NCBI RefSeq assembly: GCF_900105475.1 | Contig: NZ_LT629777.1 | Location: 2,666,001 to 2,730,000, forward strand | Reading direction: 5' to 3' | DNA from: Pseudomonas asplenii | GTDB lineage: Bacteria > Pseudomonadota > Gammaproteobacteria > Pseudomonadales > Pseudomonadaceae | DNA: 64,000 bases | Shown: one piece after another, positions 35,454-43,238 of the stretch | How positions within the stretch are numbered: the stretch's first letter is position 1 | Layout: each line of letters begins with the position of its first letter | The notes under the pieces: model-generated | Database searches by the model: none | The model's input: the letters and a program-made list of their open reading frames with translations, nothing else | Told to the model about the DNA's origin: nothing | Made by a program: the position numbers and the translations under genes

Positions 35454-36473
35454 ATGTTTGCTCTCATGCAAAGCACTCGCCTTGAATCGCTGCACCTGAG
35501 CGTCGATCCGGTGACCGGGTTGAAGGCGGTGATTGCCATCCATAACCGTCGCCTCGGGCCAGCGCTAGGGGGCTGTCGTTACCTGGTCTACCCTGACGAT
35601 GAAAGCGCGATAGTCGATGCCATCCGCCTGGCCCAGGGCATGAGCTACAAGGCGGCCCTCGCCGGGTTGCCGGTGGGCGGTGGCACGGCGGTGATCATCC
35701 GGCCCGTCCACGTCGAGAGTCGTGCGGCGCTGTTCGAGGCTTTTGGCCGCTGCATCGAGCAACTCGACGGCCGCTACATCACCGCGATCGACAGTGGTAC
35801 CTCAACGACCGACATGGATTGCATCGCCCAATACACCCGGCATGTCACCAGCACCACCAGCGCGGGCGACCCGTCGCCTTACGCGGCGCTGGGGGTGTTC
35901 AGCGGCATCCGCACCACGGCCATGGCACGTCTGGGCAGCGACAATCTTGAAGGTTTGCGCGTGGCGGTCCAGGGGCTTGGCAATGTGGGGTATGCGCTGG
36001 CCGAACAGTTGCACGCGGCCGGTGCGGAACTGCTGGTCAGCGATAACGATCGGGGCAAGGTACAACTGGCGATGGAGCAATTGGGCGCCCATCCGATAGC
36101 GCCCGAGGCACTGATCAGCACCCCCTGCGATATCTTCGCCCCTTGCGGCCTGGGCAATATCCTGACCAGCCAGAGCGTGATGCAATTGCGTTGCGCGGCC
36201 GTTGCCGGCTCCGCCAATACGCAATTGACCAGCTTGAACGTCGCCGATCAACTGGAAAAACGCGGAATTCTTTACGCGCCGGATTACGTGATCAATTCCG
36301 GAGGACTGATCTATGTGGCGCTCAGGCATCAGGGCGAATCTCTGTCGGATATCACCGCGCACCTGTCACGCATCGGTGTGCGACTGACCGAAGTCTTTGC
36401 CCATGCCCAGGCAGAAAAGCGCTCACCGGCGCGGGTAGCAGACGAACTGGCGGAGCGCCTGCTGTACCGCTGA
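35454..36473 (+). CDS. Leu/Phe/Val-type amino-acid dehydrogenase with substituted catalytic lysine
   Basis: A 339-residue Glu/Leu/Phe/Val dehydrogenase family protein, which normally oxidises branched-chain or aromatic amino acids with NAD. LGPALGGCRYLVYPDDESA, GMSYKAALAGLPVGGG, YITAIDSGTSTTDMD (catalytic aspartate) and the Rossmann GLGNVGYALAEQL are present. Lys66 of SYK is kept, but the second essential lysine of the GGGK motif, 12 residues later, is Thr78 (codon ACG at 35685). It may have little or altered activity. The start at 35454 follows AGGGGGG. Confidence 0.9.
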   Translation: MFALMQSTRLESLHLSVDPVTGLKAVIAIHNRRLGPALGGCRYLVYPDDESAIVDAIRLAQGMSYKAALAGLPVGGGTAVIIRPVHVESRAALFEAFGRCIEQLDGRYITAIDSGTSTTDMDCIAQYTRHVTSTTSAGDPSPYAALGVFSGIRTTAMARLGSDNLEGLRVAVQGLGNVGYALAEQLHAAGAELLVSDNDRGKVQLAMEQLGAHPIAPEALISTPCDIFAPCGLGNILTSQSVMQLRCAAVAGSANTQLTSLNVADQLEKRGILYAPDYVINSGGLIYVALRHQGESLSDITAHLSRIGVRLTEVFAHAQAEKRSPARVADELAERLLYR

Positions 36474-36481
36474 GCGCCGGC

Positions 36482-36748
36482 TTACTCGGCGTCTGCCGGA
36501 GCTGACAGCAGCTCGGCGAGGGCGTCCGGTTGGCTCTTGAATGCCTTGGCGAATACATCGCGGTTCTTCGCCATGTAGATGCCGGCTTCTTCCACCTGCT
36601 GCTCGCTCAGCGAGGGCACGGCTTTTTGCAGGACTTCAGCCAGCAATTCGGCGAGTTCGAGCATCTTGTCATGACGATCAGCTTCGGCTTTATCCATGAA
36701 CAGGCGCTCCAGATCTCGGCTGCTGCGGTATACCACTTCGACGGCCAT
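36482..36748 (-). CDS. yebG: YebG-family SOS protein
   Basis: An 88-residue protein with the YebG start MAVEVVYRSSRDLERLFMDK and KAEADRHDKMLELAELL. YebG is a small DNA-damage-inducible protein of the LexA regulon in E. coli, of unclear function. A consensus LexA box lies 45 bp upstream of the ATG, which supports the call and the SOS control. It is convergent with the dehydrogenase (8-bp gap). Confidence 0.9.
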   Translation of the reverse strand: MAVEVVYRSSRDLERLFMDKAEADRHDKMLELAELLAEVLQKAVPSLSEQQVEEAGIYMAKNRDVFAKAFKSQPDALAELLSAPADAE

Positions 36749-36792
36749 TTACCACCTCACATGCCTTCACGATAGGTTGTCTTTTGCGATTA

Positions 36793-36808
36793 CTGTATTT
36801 ATATACAG
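36793..36808. promoter_or_regulatory. LexA box of yebG
   Basis: CTGTATTTATATACAG matches the consensus CTGTATATATATACAG at all but one position and keeps both conserved CTGT/ACAG ends. Confidence 0.92.
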
Positions 36809-36897
36809 CTAAAAGCATAAGCGAATCCTGATGCTTTGAATAGTGGCTTTTTAATGTAGACCGGTTTCGAGTTTTGTCAGGGCCCCGGGATAATCCT

Positions 36898-36991
36898 GTG
36901 GGAGCCGGCTTGCTGGCGATAGCGATCTGACAGGCTATGCAGATGTTGGGGCTGGCCGCCTGCGGCAGATCGCCAGCAAGCCGGCTCCCAC
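36898..36991. repeat. REP pair with perfect 23-bp arms
   Basis: The 23 bp at 36898-36920 (starting GTGGGAGCCGGCTTGC) and at 36969-36991 are exact inverse copies around a 48-bp centre. It fills the 384-bp gap between yebG and psiE together with the LexA box; I see no gene there. Confidence 0.85.
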
Positions 36992-37132
36992 CAGGAGTGC
37001 GAGCGTGTCTCAAGGATCGCGGCGACCATCTCATGGCGGCCTCTGGCCTTTTTTCTGCATGGGGTTGCATGCAGTGAAACAGTCATCTTCAACCCGCATC
37101 ATCCGATCGAGCCGATCTAAGGAACGTGCACC

Positions 37133-37633
37133 GTGAAAATCAATTGGGCCGAGAAACTGCGGCAAAACGTGCATCAGGTCGCCGAGTCCCTGGGCAATCT
37201 GTTCGTCGAGTCGTTCCATTACCTGGCGCTGTTCGCCATTGGCGGGGTCACGGCCTGGGCGGCGGTGATGGAGTTCCTGGTGATGATCGAGGAGGGGCAC
37301 ATCAAGATCGATGACATCCTGCTGCTGTTCATCTACCTGGAGCTGGGGGCGATGGTCGGGATCTATTTCAAGACCAACCACATGCCGGTGCGGTTCCTGA
37401 TCTACGTGGCGATCACCGCGCTGACCCGGTTGCTGATCTCCAATGTGTCGCACCACAATCCACCGGATATGGGCGTGGTGTATCTGTCCGGGGCGATTCT
37501 GCTGCTGGCGTTCGCGATCCTGGTGGTGCGCTACGCTTCGTCGCAGTTCCCCTCGGTGAAGATCGAGCACTCGCAGCGCAAGGTCGGCGAGGGCTCAAGC
37601 GAGCATCCGGAAGTGGAGAAGGGCGAGCTCTGA
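37133..37633 (+). CDS. psiE: PsiE-family inner-membrane protein
   Basis: A 166-residue protein with four membrane segments (LALFAIGGVTAWAAVMEFLV, ILLLFIYLELGAMVGIYF, RFLIYVAITALTRLLIS and YLSGAILLLAFAILVVRY). The layout is that of the phosphate-starvation-inducible PsiE family; the function is unknown. It starts with GTG after AAGGAACGTGCACC. I found no convincing two-unit PHO box upstream, so phosphate control is not supported by this sequence. A hairpin follows 17 bp after the stop. Confidence 0.88.
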   Translation: MKINWAEKLRQNVHQVAESLGNLFVESFHYLALFAIGGVTAWAAVMEFLVMIEEGHIKIDDILLLFIYLELGAMVGIYFKTNHMPVRFLIYVAITALTRLLISNVSHHNPPDMGVVYLSGAILLLAFAILVVRYASSQFPSVKIEHSQRKVGEGSSEHPEVEKGEL

Positions 37634-37650
37634 GGACCCGCCTTCAGGAT

Positions 37651-37674
37651 CCGTGGCAAGCCTGCTTGCCACGG
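37651..37674. terminator. Hairpin between convergent psiE and lipoprotein genes
   Basis: CCGTGGCAAGC and GCTTGCCACGG pair over 11 bp with a 2-nt loop. There is no T run, so this may be a REP-type stem rather than a standard terminator, though its place between two convergent stops suits termination from both sides. Confidence 0.5.
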
Positions 37675-37682
37675 TTATCCGA

Positions 37683-38027
37683 TCAGTTGATCCACATCCC
37701 GGCCCGCAGGTGCCAGCCATCGCTATGTTGTTCCCAATGCGGGTGCACGTAGCGGTAGCCGGGACGCACCGGTTCCCAGTGACCGTGCATCGCCACGTAG
37801 CGGTGCCCATCCCAATGCCAGTAGCCGCGTGCCCAGACGAAGCCCGGGCGATAGGCCGGTTCGACTTCGATGACTTCCTGTGGCGGCGGCTGTGGCGCGA
37901 CCACTTCGACGTATCGGGCAGGTGCCGGCCGTTCGACGATCACTGGCCGTTCATGCACCACCCGTTCCTGCACACAGCCCGATGCGGCGGCGACAGCGAC
38001 GACCAATACGGCATAACGAAAAAACAT
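37683..38027 (-). CDS. YXWGXW-repeat lipoprotein
   Basis: A 114-residue protein. The signal peptide ends in a lipobox VAAASGC (Cys near residue 18), so it is a lipoprotein. The mature part is proline/valine rich (VVHERPVIVERPAPARYVEV), then carries aromatic repeats of the YXWGXW type (GFVWARGYWHWDGHRYV, HGHWEPVRPGYRYV, HWEQHSDGWHL). The function of the family is unknown; cell-envelope location is likely. GAGGAGGTCTG precedes the ATG. Confidence 0.85.
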   Translation of the reverse strand: MFFRYAVLVVAVAAASGCVQERVVHERPVIVERPAPARYVEVVAPQPPPQEVIEVEPAYRPGFVWARGYWHWDGHRYVAMHGHWEPVRPGYRYVHPHWEQHSDGWHLRAGMWIN

Positions 38028-38314
38028 CAGACCTCCTCGGACTCTTCCTGACATGGCATGTCGGTAGTGGAGCGGCAGGGCCGTCATAGTGCGGCCTCTG
38101 GATAGGTTGTAACAGCATGTATCTGTCCCTTGGCTGAACCCGAAGGTTCTTTGTGCAGTGCTACGCACCGTCTGTCGGGCAGTAATGGCCGGGCCGTTTC
38201 GGAGTGCTTCAGTCGGGGCTATGAGTGTCGGTCTGTCAGCATCCATACAGGCAGCCGAGTAGAAACTGCGCTTGTTGTGGACAGCTTTTTCACCTCAGCC
38301 AGGAAGCCTCCCGC

Positions 38315-39850
38315 ATGTCGTTTGTTCGCGCTGTTGCTCGACCGCTGTCTTGTTGGGTATTGATCGCAGGGTTGTTGCCGGTTACGGCCATGGCGGCCCC
38401 GGTACCCCTGAGTCAGGCCGATGCGGCCTGGTTGCGGCGCGATGGTTTCGACCTGGATGCAGCGAATGTCGCGCGTTTGCGGGCCATGGGGCGTTCCGGG
38501 CTTCTGCAGGCGCAATTGAGCGAGCGTCTCCATGATTCGCTGCCGCCCAGCATCGAGGCCCAGTTGCAGGCCTATCCGACCCTGGCCGCACCGTTGCAGG
38601 CGACTTTGCTGGCGTTCAGGCAGGCCCAGGAGCAGGTCAAGTCAATGCCCGATGGCGATCCTCAGGTCGCCGCGAAGCAGGCCTTGCAGCGGCAGGCCAA
38701 CGACGCCGCCGACCAGGCCCGGCAGATCGTCCTGCTGCGTGCGGTCTATGGCAGCAATCAGCTCAAGGAACAACTGGTGTGGTTCTGGCTCAATCACTTC
38801 AGTGTGTTCTCCGGCAAGGGCTCGGTACGCCTGATGGCGACGGACTATGAGGAGCGGGTGATCCGCCCCCATGCCCTGGGCAAGTTCAAGGACCTGGTGT
38901 TGGCAACGTTGAAAAGTCCGGCGATGCTCGAGTTCCTGGACAATGCGCAGAACGCCAAGGGCAAGGTCAACGAGAACTACGCCCGTGAGCTGATGGAACT
39001 GCATACGCTGGGAGTGGGATCCGGTTATACCCAGCAGGATGTCCAGCAACTGGCCCTGATCCTCACCGGGGCCGGCATCGTGCCGCTGGACGGTCGGGTG
39101 CAGAAGTTCGCTCCCCGCGTGGCGCCACTGGTGGTGCGCGACGGCCTGTTCCAGTTCAATCCCAACCGCCATGACTTCAGCGACAAGGTGCTGTTGGGGC
39201 AAGTGATCCCCGGCAGCGGTTTCGACGAGATCACCCGCGCGGTGGAGTTGATCACCCGACAGAAAGCCTGCGCCCGGTTCATCTCGCGCAAACTGGCCGA
39301 GTATTTCGTCGCCGATCAGCCGCCGCCGGCCTTGGTGGAACGGATGAGCGCGACTTTTCAGCGCACCGATGGCGACATTGCCCAGGTCATGGGCACATTG
39401 TTCGAGTCTCCGGAGTTGCTGCAGAGCGCTGGCCAGAAGTTCAAGGACCCCATGCAGTTCGTGGTTTCGTCGGTGCGCCTGGCCTACGATGGCAAACCGA
39501 TCGCCAATCCGCGTCCGCTGCTCAATTGGCTGAACCAGTTGGGCGAGCCGTTGTTCGGTCGCCTGACGCCCGATGGTTGGCCACTGGACGCCGCCGGCTG
39601 GGCCAGTTCGGGGCAGATGTCCAAGCGTTTTGAAATCGCCCGGGCCATCGGCGTGGGCAGTAACCAGCTGTTCACACCGGAAGGCAGCCAGACCGTCGGC
39701 CCCGGTTTCCCGCTGATCACCACGCCGCTTTACTACGACGCCATTGGTCCGCATCTGTCGGCGGCTACCACTGCGGCGCTGAATCAGGCTCGGTCGCCGC
39801 AGGAATGGAACACTTTTCTGTTGTCTTCACCCGACTTCAACCATCGCTAG
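38315..39850 (+). CDS. DUF1800 domain protein, exported
   Basis: A 511-residue protein with a signal peptide (CWVLIAGLLPVTAMA, cleavage near residue 28). DUF1800 features: QLKEQLVWFWLNHFSVFSGK, NAKGKVNENYARELMELHTL and GVGSGYTQQDVQQLALILTG. DUF1800 and DUF1501 proteins are usually encoded side by side; their role is not established. AGGAAGCC precedes the ATG at 38315. The DUF1501 gene begins 9 bp downstream. Confidence 0.92.
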   Translation: MSFVRAVARPLSCWVLIAGLLPVTAMAAPVPLSQADAAWLRRDGFDLDAANVARLRAMGRSGLLQAQLSERLHDSLPPSIEAQLQAYPTLAAPLQATLLAFRQAQEQVKSMPDGDPQVAAKQALQRQANDAADQARQIVLLRAVYGSNQLKEQLVWFWLNHFSVFSGKGSVRLMATDYEERVIRPHALGKFKDLVLATLKSPAMLEFLDNAQNAKGKVNENYARELMELHTLGVGSGYTQQDVQQLALILTGAGIVPLDGRVQKFAPRVAPLVVRDGLFQFNPNRHDFSDKVLLGQVIPGSGFDEITRAVELITRQKACARFISRKLAEYFVADQPPPALVERMSATFQRTDGDIAQVMGTLFESPELLQSAGQKFKDPMQFVVSSVRLAYDGKPIANPRPLLNWLNQLGEPLFGRLTPDGWPLDAAGWASSGQMSKRFEIARAIGVGSNQLFTPEGSQTVGPGFPLITTPLYYDAIGPHLSAATTAALNQARSPQEWNTFLLSSPDFNHR

Positions 39851-39859
39851 GGTGTCCTG

Positions 39860-41059
39860 ATGAATCGTCGAGATTTTCTGCAGGCTTGTGCGGCAACCGC
39901 GGTGACCCTGCCGGGCTTGTCGTTTTCCACACGATTGTTCGCCGCACCGGCGTCGGCTCCGCGTTTTCTGATGGTATTCCTGCGCGGCGGCTACGATTGC
40001 AACAACCTGCTGGTGCCGTATGGCAGTGACTTCTACTACGAGTCGCGCCCGAACCTGGCGATTGCCCGTCCGGATTCACGCAATGCCGACAGCGCCATTG
40101 CCCTGGACGGTCACTGGGGGCTGAACCCGTTGCTGCGCGACTCTCTTTATCCGCTGTGGCAGCGCAAGCAGATCGCCTTCGTGCCGTTCGCCGGGACCGA
40201 CGACCTGTCCCGCAGTCATTTCGAAACCCAGGACAATATCGAGGCCGGTCAGCCCCGCGCACAGGCTGGTCATTACGGCTCGGGTTTTCTCGCCCGTCTG
40301 GCGGGCGCCGTTCCCGGCAGTGCCCCGATTGCCTTTACCGACGCCTTGCCGCCGAGTTTCCAGGGCGCTCGGGATATCCCCAACCTGTCGCTGCGCGGCG
40401 TCTCCAAGCCGGTGTTCGATGAACGCCAGTCGACGATTCTCGCCTCGATGTACCAGGGCACACCGCTGGCGGCGCCGGTCGCCGACGGCCTGGAATTGCG
40501 CCAGCAGGTGTCCAGGGATCTGCAGGACGAAATGCAGAAAGCCGGACGTGGCGCGCCGACGGCCAGGAGCTTCGCGGAGGAAACCCGGCGCATCGCCACC
40601 TTGCTGCGCGATCAGTACCGCCTGGGCTTTGTCGACGTGGGGGGCTGGGACACCCACGTCAATCAGGGCGGTGCCCATGGGCCACTGTCGAACAACCTGG
40701 CCAATCTCGGCCAGGGCCTGGCGGCGTTTGCCGAGGCGATGGGCGACCAGTGGAAAAACACCACGGTGGTGGTGGTTTCTGAGTTTGGCCGGACCTTTCG
40801 CGAGAACGGCAATCGGGGCACCGATCACGGACATGGCACGGTGTATTGGGTGCTGGGTGGCAGCGTGCGCGGCGGACGGATCGTCGGCGAGCAGGTGGTG
40901 GTAAACGCGTCCAGCCTGCTGCAGAACCGCGATTACCCGGTGCTCAATAATTATCGTGACCTGCTGGGCGGCCTGCTGGGGCGGACCTGGGGATTATCAA
41001 CCGCGCAATTGCAGGTCGTTTTCCCCGGTGCGCGCCCCAATGGGTTGCAGTTGGTCTAG
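39860..41059 (+). CDS. DUF1501 domain protein, Tat-exported
   Basis: A 399-residue protein with a twin-arginine signal (NRRDFLQACAATAVTLPGL). FLMVFLRGGYDCNNLLVPYG, AGTDDLSRSHFETQDNIEAG, and the C-terminal VVVVSEFGRTFREN with RGTDHGHGTVYWVLGG belong to the DUF1501 family, whose fold resembles sulfatases and alkaline phosphatases; the D-H-G-H residues look like metal ligands. Tat export fits a cofactor loaded in the cytoplasm. Partner of the preceding DUF1800 protein. Confidence 0.92.
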   Translation: MNRRDFLQACAATAVTLPGLSFSTRLFAAPASAPRFLMVFLRGGYDCNNLLVPYGSDFYYESRPNLAIARPDSRNADSAIALDGHWGLNPLLRDSLYPLWQRKQIAFVPFAGTDDLSRSHFETQDNIEAGQPRAQAGHYGSGFLARLAGAVPGSAPIAFTDALPPSFQGARDIPNLSLRGVSKPVFDERQSTILASMYQGTPLAAPVADGLELRQQVSRDLQDEMQKAGRGAPTARSFAEETRRIATLLRDQYRLGFVDVGGWDTHVNQGGAHGPLSNNLANLGQGLAAFAEAMGDQWKNTTVVVVSEFGRTFRENGNRGTDHGHGTVYWVLGGSVRGGRIVGEQVVVNASSLLQNRDYPVLNNYRDLLGGLLGRTWGLSTAQLQVVFPGARPNGLQLV

Positions 41060-41074
41060 TAGCCCGTGTGGCGA

Positions 41075-41398
41075 CTAGATCGCCAGATAACCGAGTGCCG
41101 GCCGGATGCCTGGAGAGGGGCGGGCGAGCAGTTTCAGGCTGTCGTCGTCGGTCATGGCGGTGAGGATATCCAGGGCACTGTGGCCCTGCTCGATGGCAAT
41201 GCCGAACTGCACGCTCTGGATCAAGCGCTTCAGGCGCTGGGGGTCATTTCGTTGTGCGGGGCTGATCATCCGTTTGGCCACGACACCGCCGGCATTGGAG
41301 AGGGTCAGCAGAATGCTGCCATCCAGGCCTTGCAGGCTCAGGTTGACCCGGTACTCGGGCTGGAAGGCGTCGTTGATCAACTGAAAGGGATTGTCCAT
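41075..41398 (-). CDS. DUF3509 domain protein
   Basis: A 107-residue protein starting MDNPFQLINDAFQPEYRVNL. The pattern DGSILLTLSNAGGVVAKRMI then DPQRLKRLIQSVQFGIAIEQ fits the Pseudomonas-restricted DUF3509 family. Function unknown. The start at 41398 follows GAGCGGTG; a GTG three codons earlier is also possible. Convergent with the DUF1501 gene (15-bp gap). Confidence 0.75.
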   Translation of the reverse strand: MDNPFQLINDAFQPEYRVNLSLQGLDGSILLTLSNAGGVVAKRMISPAQRNDPQRLKRLIQSVQFGIAIEQGHSALDILTAMTDDDSLKLLARPSPGIRPALGYLAI

Positions 41399-41825
41399 GG
41401 TTTTCACCGCTCTGATCGAAACATGAAGACATTGACTGCGTGAGATCCGGATTGGTTCGTTATTCCGGACCGTCGGCAGCCCGGCGGCACTGGCCTCATG
41501 CCCGTAACCGCCGAACTCTGGAATGGCAAAGCAAGCCCTGTGCCGGTTTATGGCGCAGCGCTCAAAAGAGAGAGGAAGGTTGATCCAGGCAGGGGGTTCA
41601 GCGGAGTTTGTATCAGGAAATTACAGCGTATAGCCCTGACCCAATTCCCGACCATACCAGTGCTTTTATGGCTTGTCCGGCTTTTTTGTCGAAAAAAATT
41701 TATCTTTTCAAAAGGCTTGAATTGTTTTTCCAGCTGCCCAACTCTGTAGACAAGAGGCGACGTTTCGCACTGCCTCCAGCGGTGCGGTGAGTCTCTTGCG
41801 AGCTAGCTGAAATAAGGGAAGAACT
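41399..41825. other. 427-bp gap before the hibernation factor gene; no gene seen
   Basis: The right half (about 41665-41735) is clearly A/T-rich for this genome (CTTTTTTGTCGAAAAAAATT), which suits a promoter or long leader for the downstream gene. A plus-strand frame of 83 codons at 41498 has no recognisable features. I see no tRNA, repeat or strong hairpin. Confidence 0.4.
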
Positions 41826-42239
41826 ATGCAAATCCAAGTCAATAGTGATAACCATATTCAAAGCAGCAACCGACTGGAGGAGTGGGTACGTACTACCATT
41901 GAGAGCACGCTCGAACGCTACGAAGAAGACCTGACCCGTGTCGAGGTCCACCTGAGAGATGAGAACGGCGAAAAGCCCGGTCCTCACGACATTCGTTGCC
42001 AGATCGAAGCCCGGCCAAAAGGCCATCAACCGATTTCGGTCACCCACAAAGCCGATACGCTGGAACAGGCGATCGATGGGGCGTCGACCAAACTTGAACA
42101 TGCCCTGGAACATCTGTTTGGCAAGCTGCAGGCCAAACGTGCAGAGGTCGTCAGAGGCGAGCGCCGCGACCTGGGGGATGCTCTCCTGGAAGAGGAGTTC
42201 GAAGAAAAAGAGCGTGTACGCCTGGCCGCCAATGGCTGA
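41826..42239 (+). CDS. Ribosome hibernation/HPF-RaiA family protein
   Basis: A 137-residue protein of the HPF/YfiA family: MQIQVNSDNHIQSSNRLEEW at the start, then TRVEVHLRDENGEKPGPHDI and CQIEARPKGHQPISVTHKAD. These proteins bind the 30S decoding site in resting cells. The variant is more divergent than the hpf gene of the rpoN region, so it is probably a paralogue. GGGAAGAACT precedes the ATG and a strong terminator follows; a single-gene unit with an A/T-rich leader. Confidence 0.85.
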   Translation: MQIQVNSDNHIQSSNRLEEWVRTTIESTLERYEEDLTRVEVHLRDENGEKPGPHDIRCQIEARPKGHQPISVTHKADTLEQAIDGASTKLEHALEHLFGKLQAKRAEVVRGERRDLGDALLEEEFEEKERVRLAANG

Positions 42240-42255
42240 TCGTCCACGCTGAAGG

Positions 42256-42288
42256 AAAAACGGGCCTGCATTGCAGGCCCGTTTTTTT
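42256..42288 (+). terminator. Rho-independent terminator after the HPF-type gene
   Basis: AAAAACGGGCCTGC and GCAGGCCCGTTTTTTT form a 12 to 13-bp stem around ATT, with a long T run. Confidence 0.93.
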
Positions 42289-42403
42289 GCACGGTCATCC
42301 AGGTTCAGAACGCGACGGGGATCAGACCGTAAGCGGCCCACCCACGTACTTGCCCTGATTGGGCAGCCCACTCGTCGGGGAGATTCGTCGGCACTTTTTG
42401 CGT

Positions 42404-42443
42404 ATGAGAATATTTATCATTAATATCGCGTGATTATTCTCAT
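42404..42443. promoter_or_regulatory. Fur box region upstream of the ECF sigma gene
   Basis: GAGAATATTTATCATTAAT (from 42406) agrees with the 19-bp Fur consensus at about 13 positions. It lies inside a larger inverted repeat, ATGAGAATA at 42404-42412 and TATTCTCAT at 42435-42443. Iron-repressed transcription of the following sigma/anti-sigma genes is expected. Confidence 0.75.
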
Positions 42444-42504
42444 CGGCGGGTAGGGCGATTTCCTGTTATCGCCGTTCGCCTCTTTCCTTCCCCAAGGTTG
42501 GTCC

Positions 42505-42660
42505 ATGAAAAGCAGCGCTGACGGGCTGTCCGTCTCCTATCGTCTGGTTGACCGGCGTGTATGGCTGCCGGTTTTGCAGTCCTGCCGTTCGCGTCTGGCG
42601 CTGGCGTGGGCGACGTTGAGCCGGTTATCCATGTCGGTGGCTGCGGTGGTGCTGTCTTGA
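42505..42660 (+). CDS. Small ORF (51 codons) upstream of the ECF sigma gene
   Basis: ATG at 42505 has AAGG seven bases upstream, a better ribosome site than that of the sigma gene. The product is basic and ends in a hydrophobic stretch (SMSVAAVVLS). Its TGA at 42658 lies 5 bp before the sigma ATG at 42666, so translation of the two could be coupled. No homologue is known to me; it could also be a leader without a functional peptide. Confidence 0.4.
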   Translation: MKSSADGLSVSYRLVDRRVWLPVLQSCRSRLALAWATLSRLSMSVAAVVLS

Positions 42661-42665
42661 GCCTG

Positions 42666-43238
42666 ATGCTGACACCGCCCGAATCGCCGCAAACCCATGA
42701 GTCGGACAGCGGTACCGGGCGCGCGCATTTCCTGCGGGTGTTCCTCTCCCAACGGTCACAGATGGAGGCGCTGGTCAGCCGCCGCGTCGGTTGCCGGGCC
42801 ACGGCTGCCGATCTGGTACAGGAGCTGTTCCTGCGCTTCTGGCGGCGCCCCCTTGTGCAGGTGGAGGAATTGAGCACCTATCTGTTGCGTTGCGCCGGCA
42901 ACATCGCCATCGATCACTTGCGCAGCGAGGGCGCCCGTGTGCGAGTCAATGAGGGGTGGTTGCCCGAGCAGCACAACGAGAGCCTCGAACCCGATGCAGC
43001 GCTGGCGGCCGGCAATGACCTGCGGCATGTCGAGGCGGCACTGCGGGCGCTGCCGGAGCGCACGCGGCAGATTTTCCTGCTTAACCGGATTCATGGGCGC
43101 AAGTACGCCGAAATCGCCAAAGCCATGGACCTGTCCCAAAGCGCCGTGGAAAAACATATGATGCGCGCCCTCGAAGCCTGCAAGGCCAGCCTTCGTGACC
43201 CCCAGACACCGCGTACGCCAGGGAATGCACCGAAATGA
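42666..43238 (+). CDS. ECF sigma factor, FecI-type
   Basis: A 190-residue sigma-70 of the iron-starvation group. Region 2 (ATAADLVQELFLRFW, then LLRCAGNIAIDHLRSEGAR) and region 4 (ALPERTRQIFLLNRIHGRKY, then LSQSAVEKHMMRALEACK) are intact. The start at 42666 (MLTPPESPQTH) is a choice: an upstream in-frame ATG at 42561 would add 35 residues with no family match. A Fur box lies upstream. It overlaps the FecR-type anti-sigma gene by 4 bp, a standard pair. Confidence 0.92.
   Translation: MLTPPESPQTHESDSGTGRAHFLRVFLSQRSQMEALVSRRVGCRATAADLVQELFLRFWRRPLVQVEELSTYLLRCAGNIAIDHLRSEGARVRVNEGWLPEQHNESLEPDAALAAGNDLRHVEAALRALPERTRQIFLLNRIHGRKYAEIAKAMDLSQSAVEKHMMRALEACKASLRDPQTPRTPGNAPK

Noticed and set aside
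37060..37132. PHO box upstream of psiE
   Set aside because: One half-site-like CAGTCAT is present, but the second unit at the required spacing is absent.
41498..41749. 83-codon plus-strand frame before the hibernation factor gene
   Set aside because: No ribosome site, no family look, and it runs through an A/T-rich stretch more likely to be promoter or leader.
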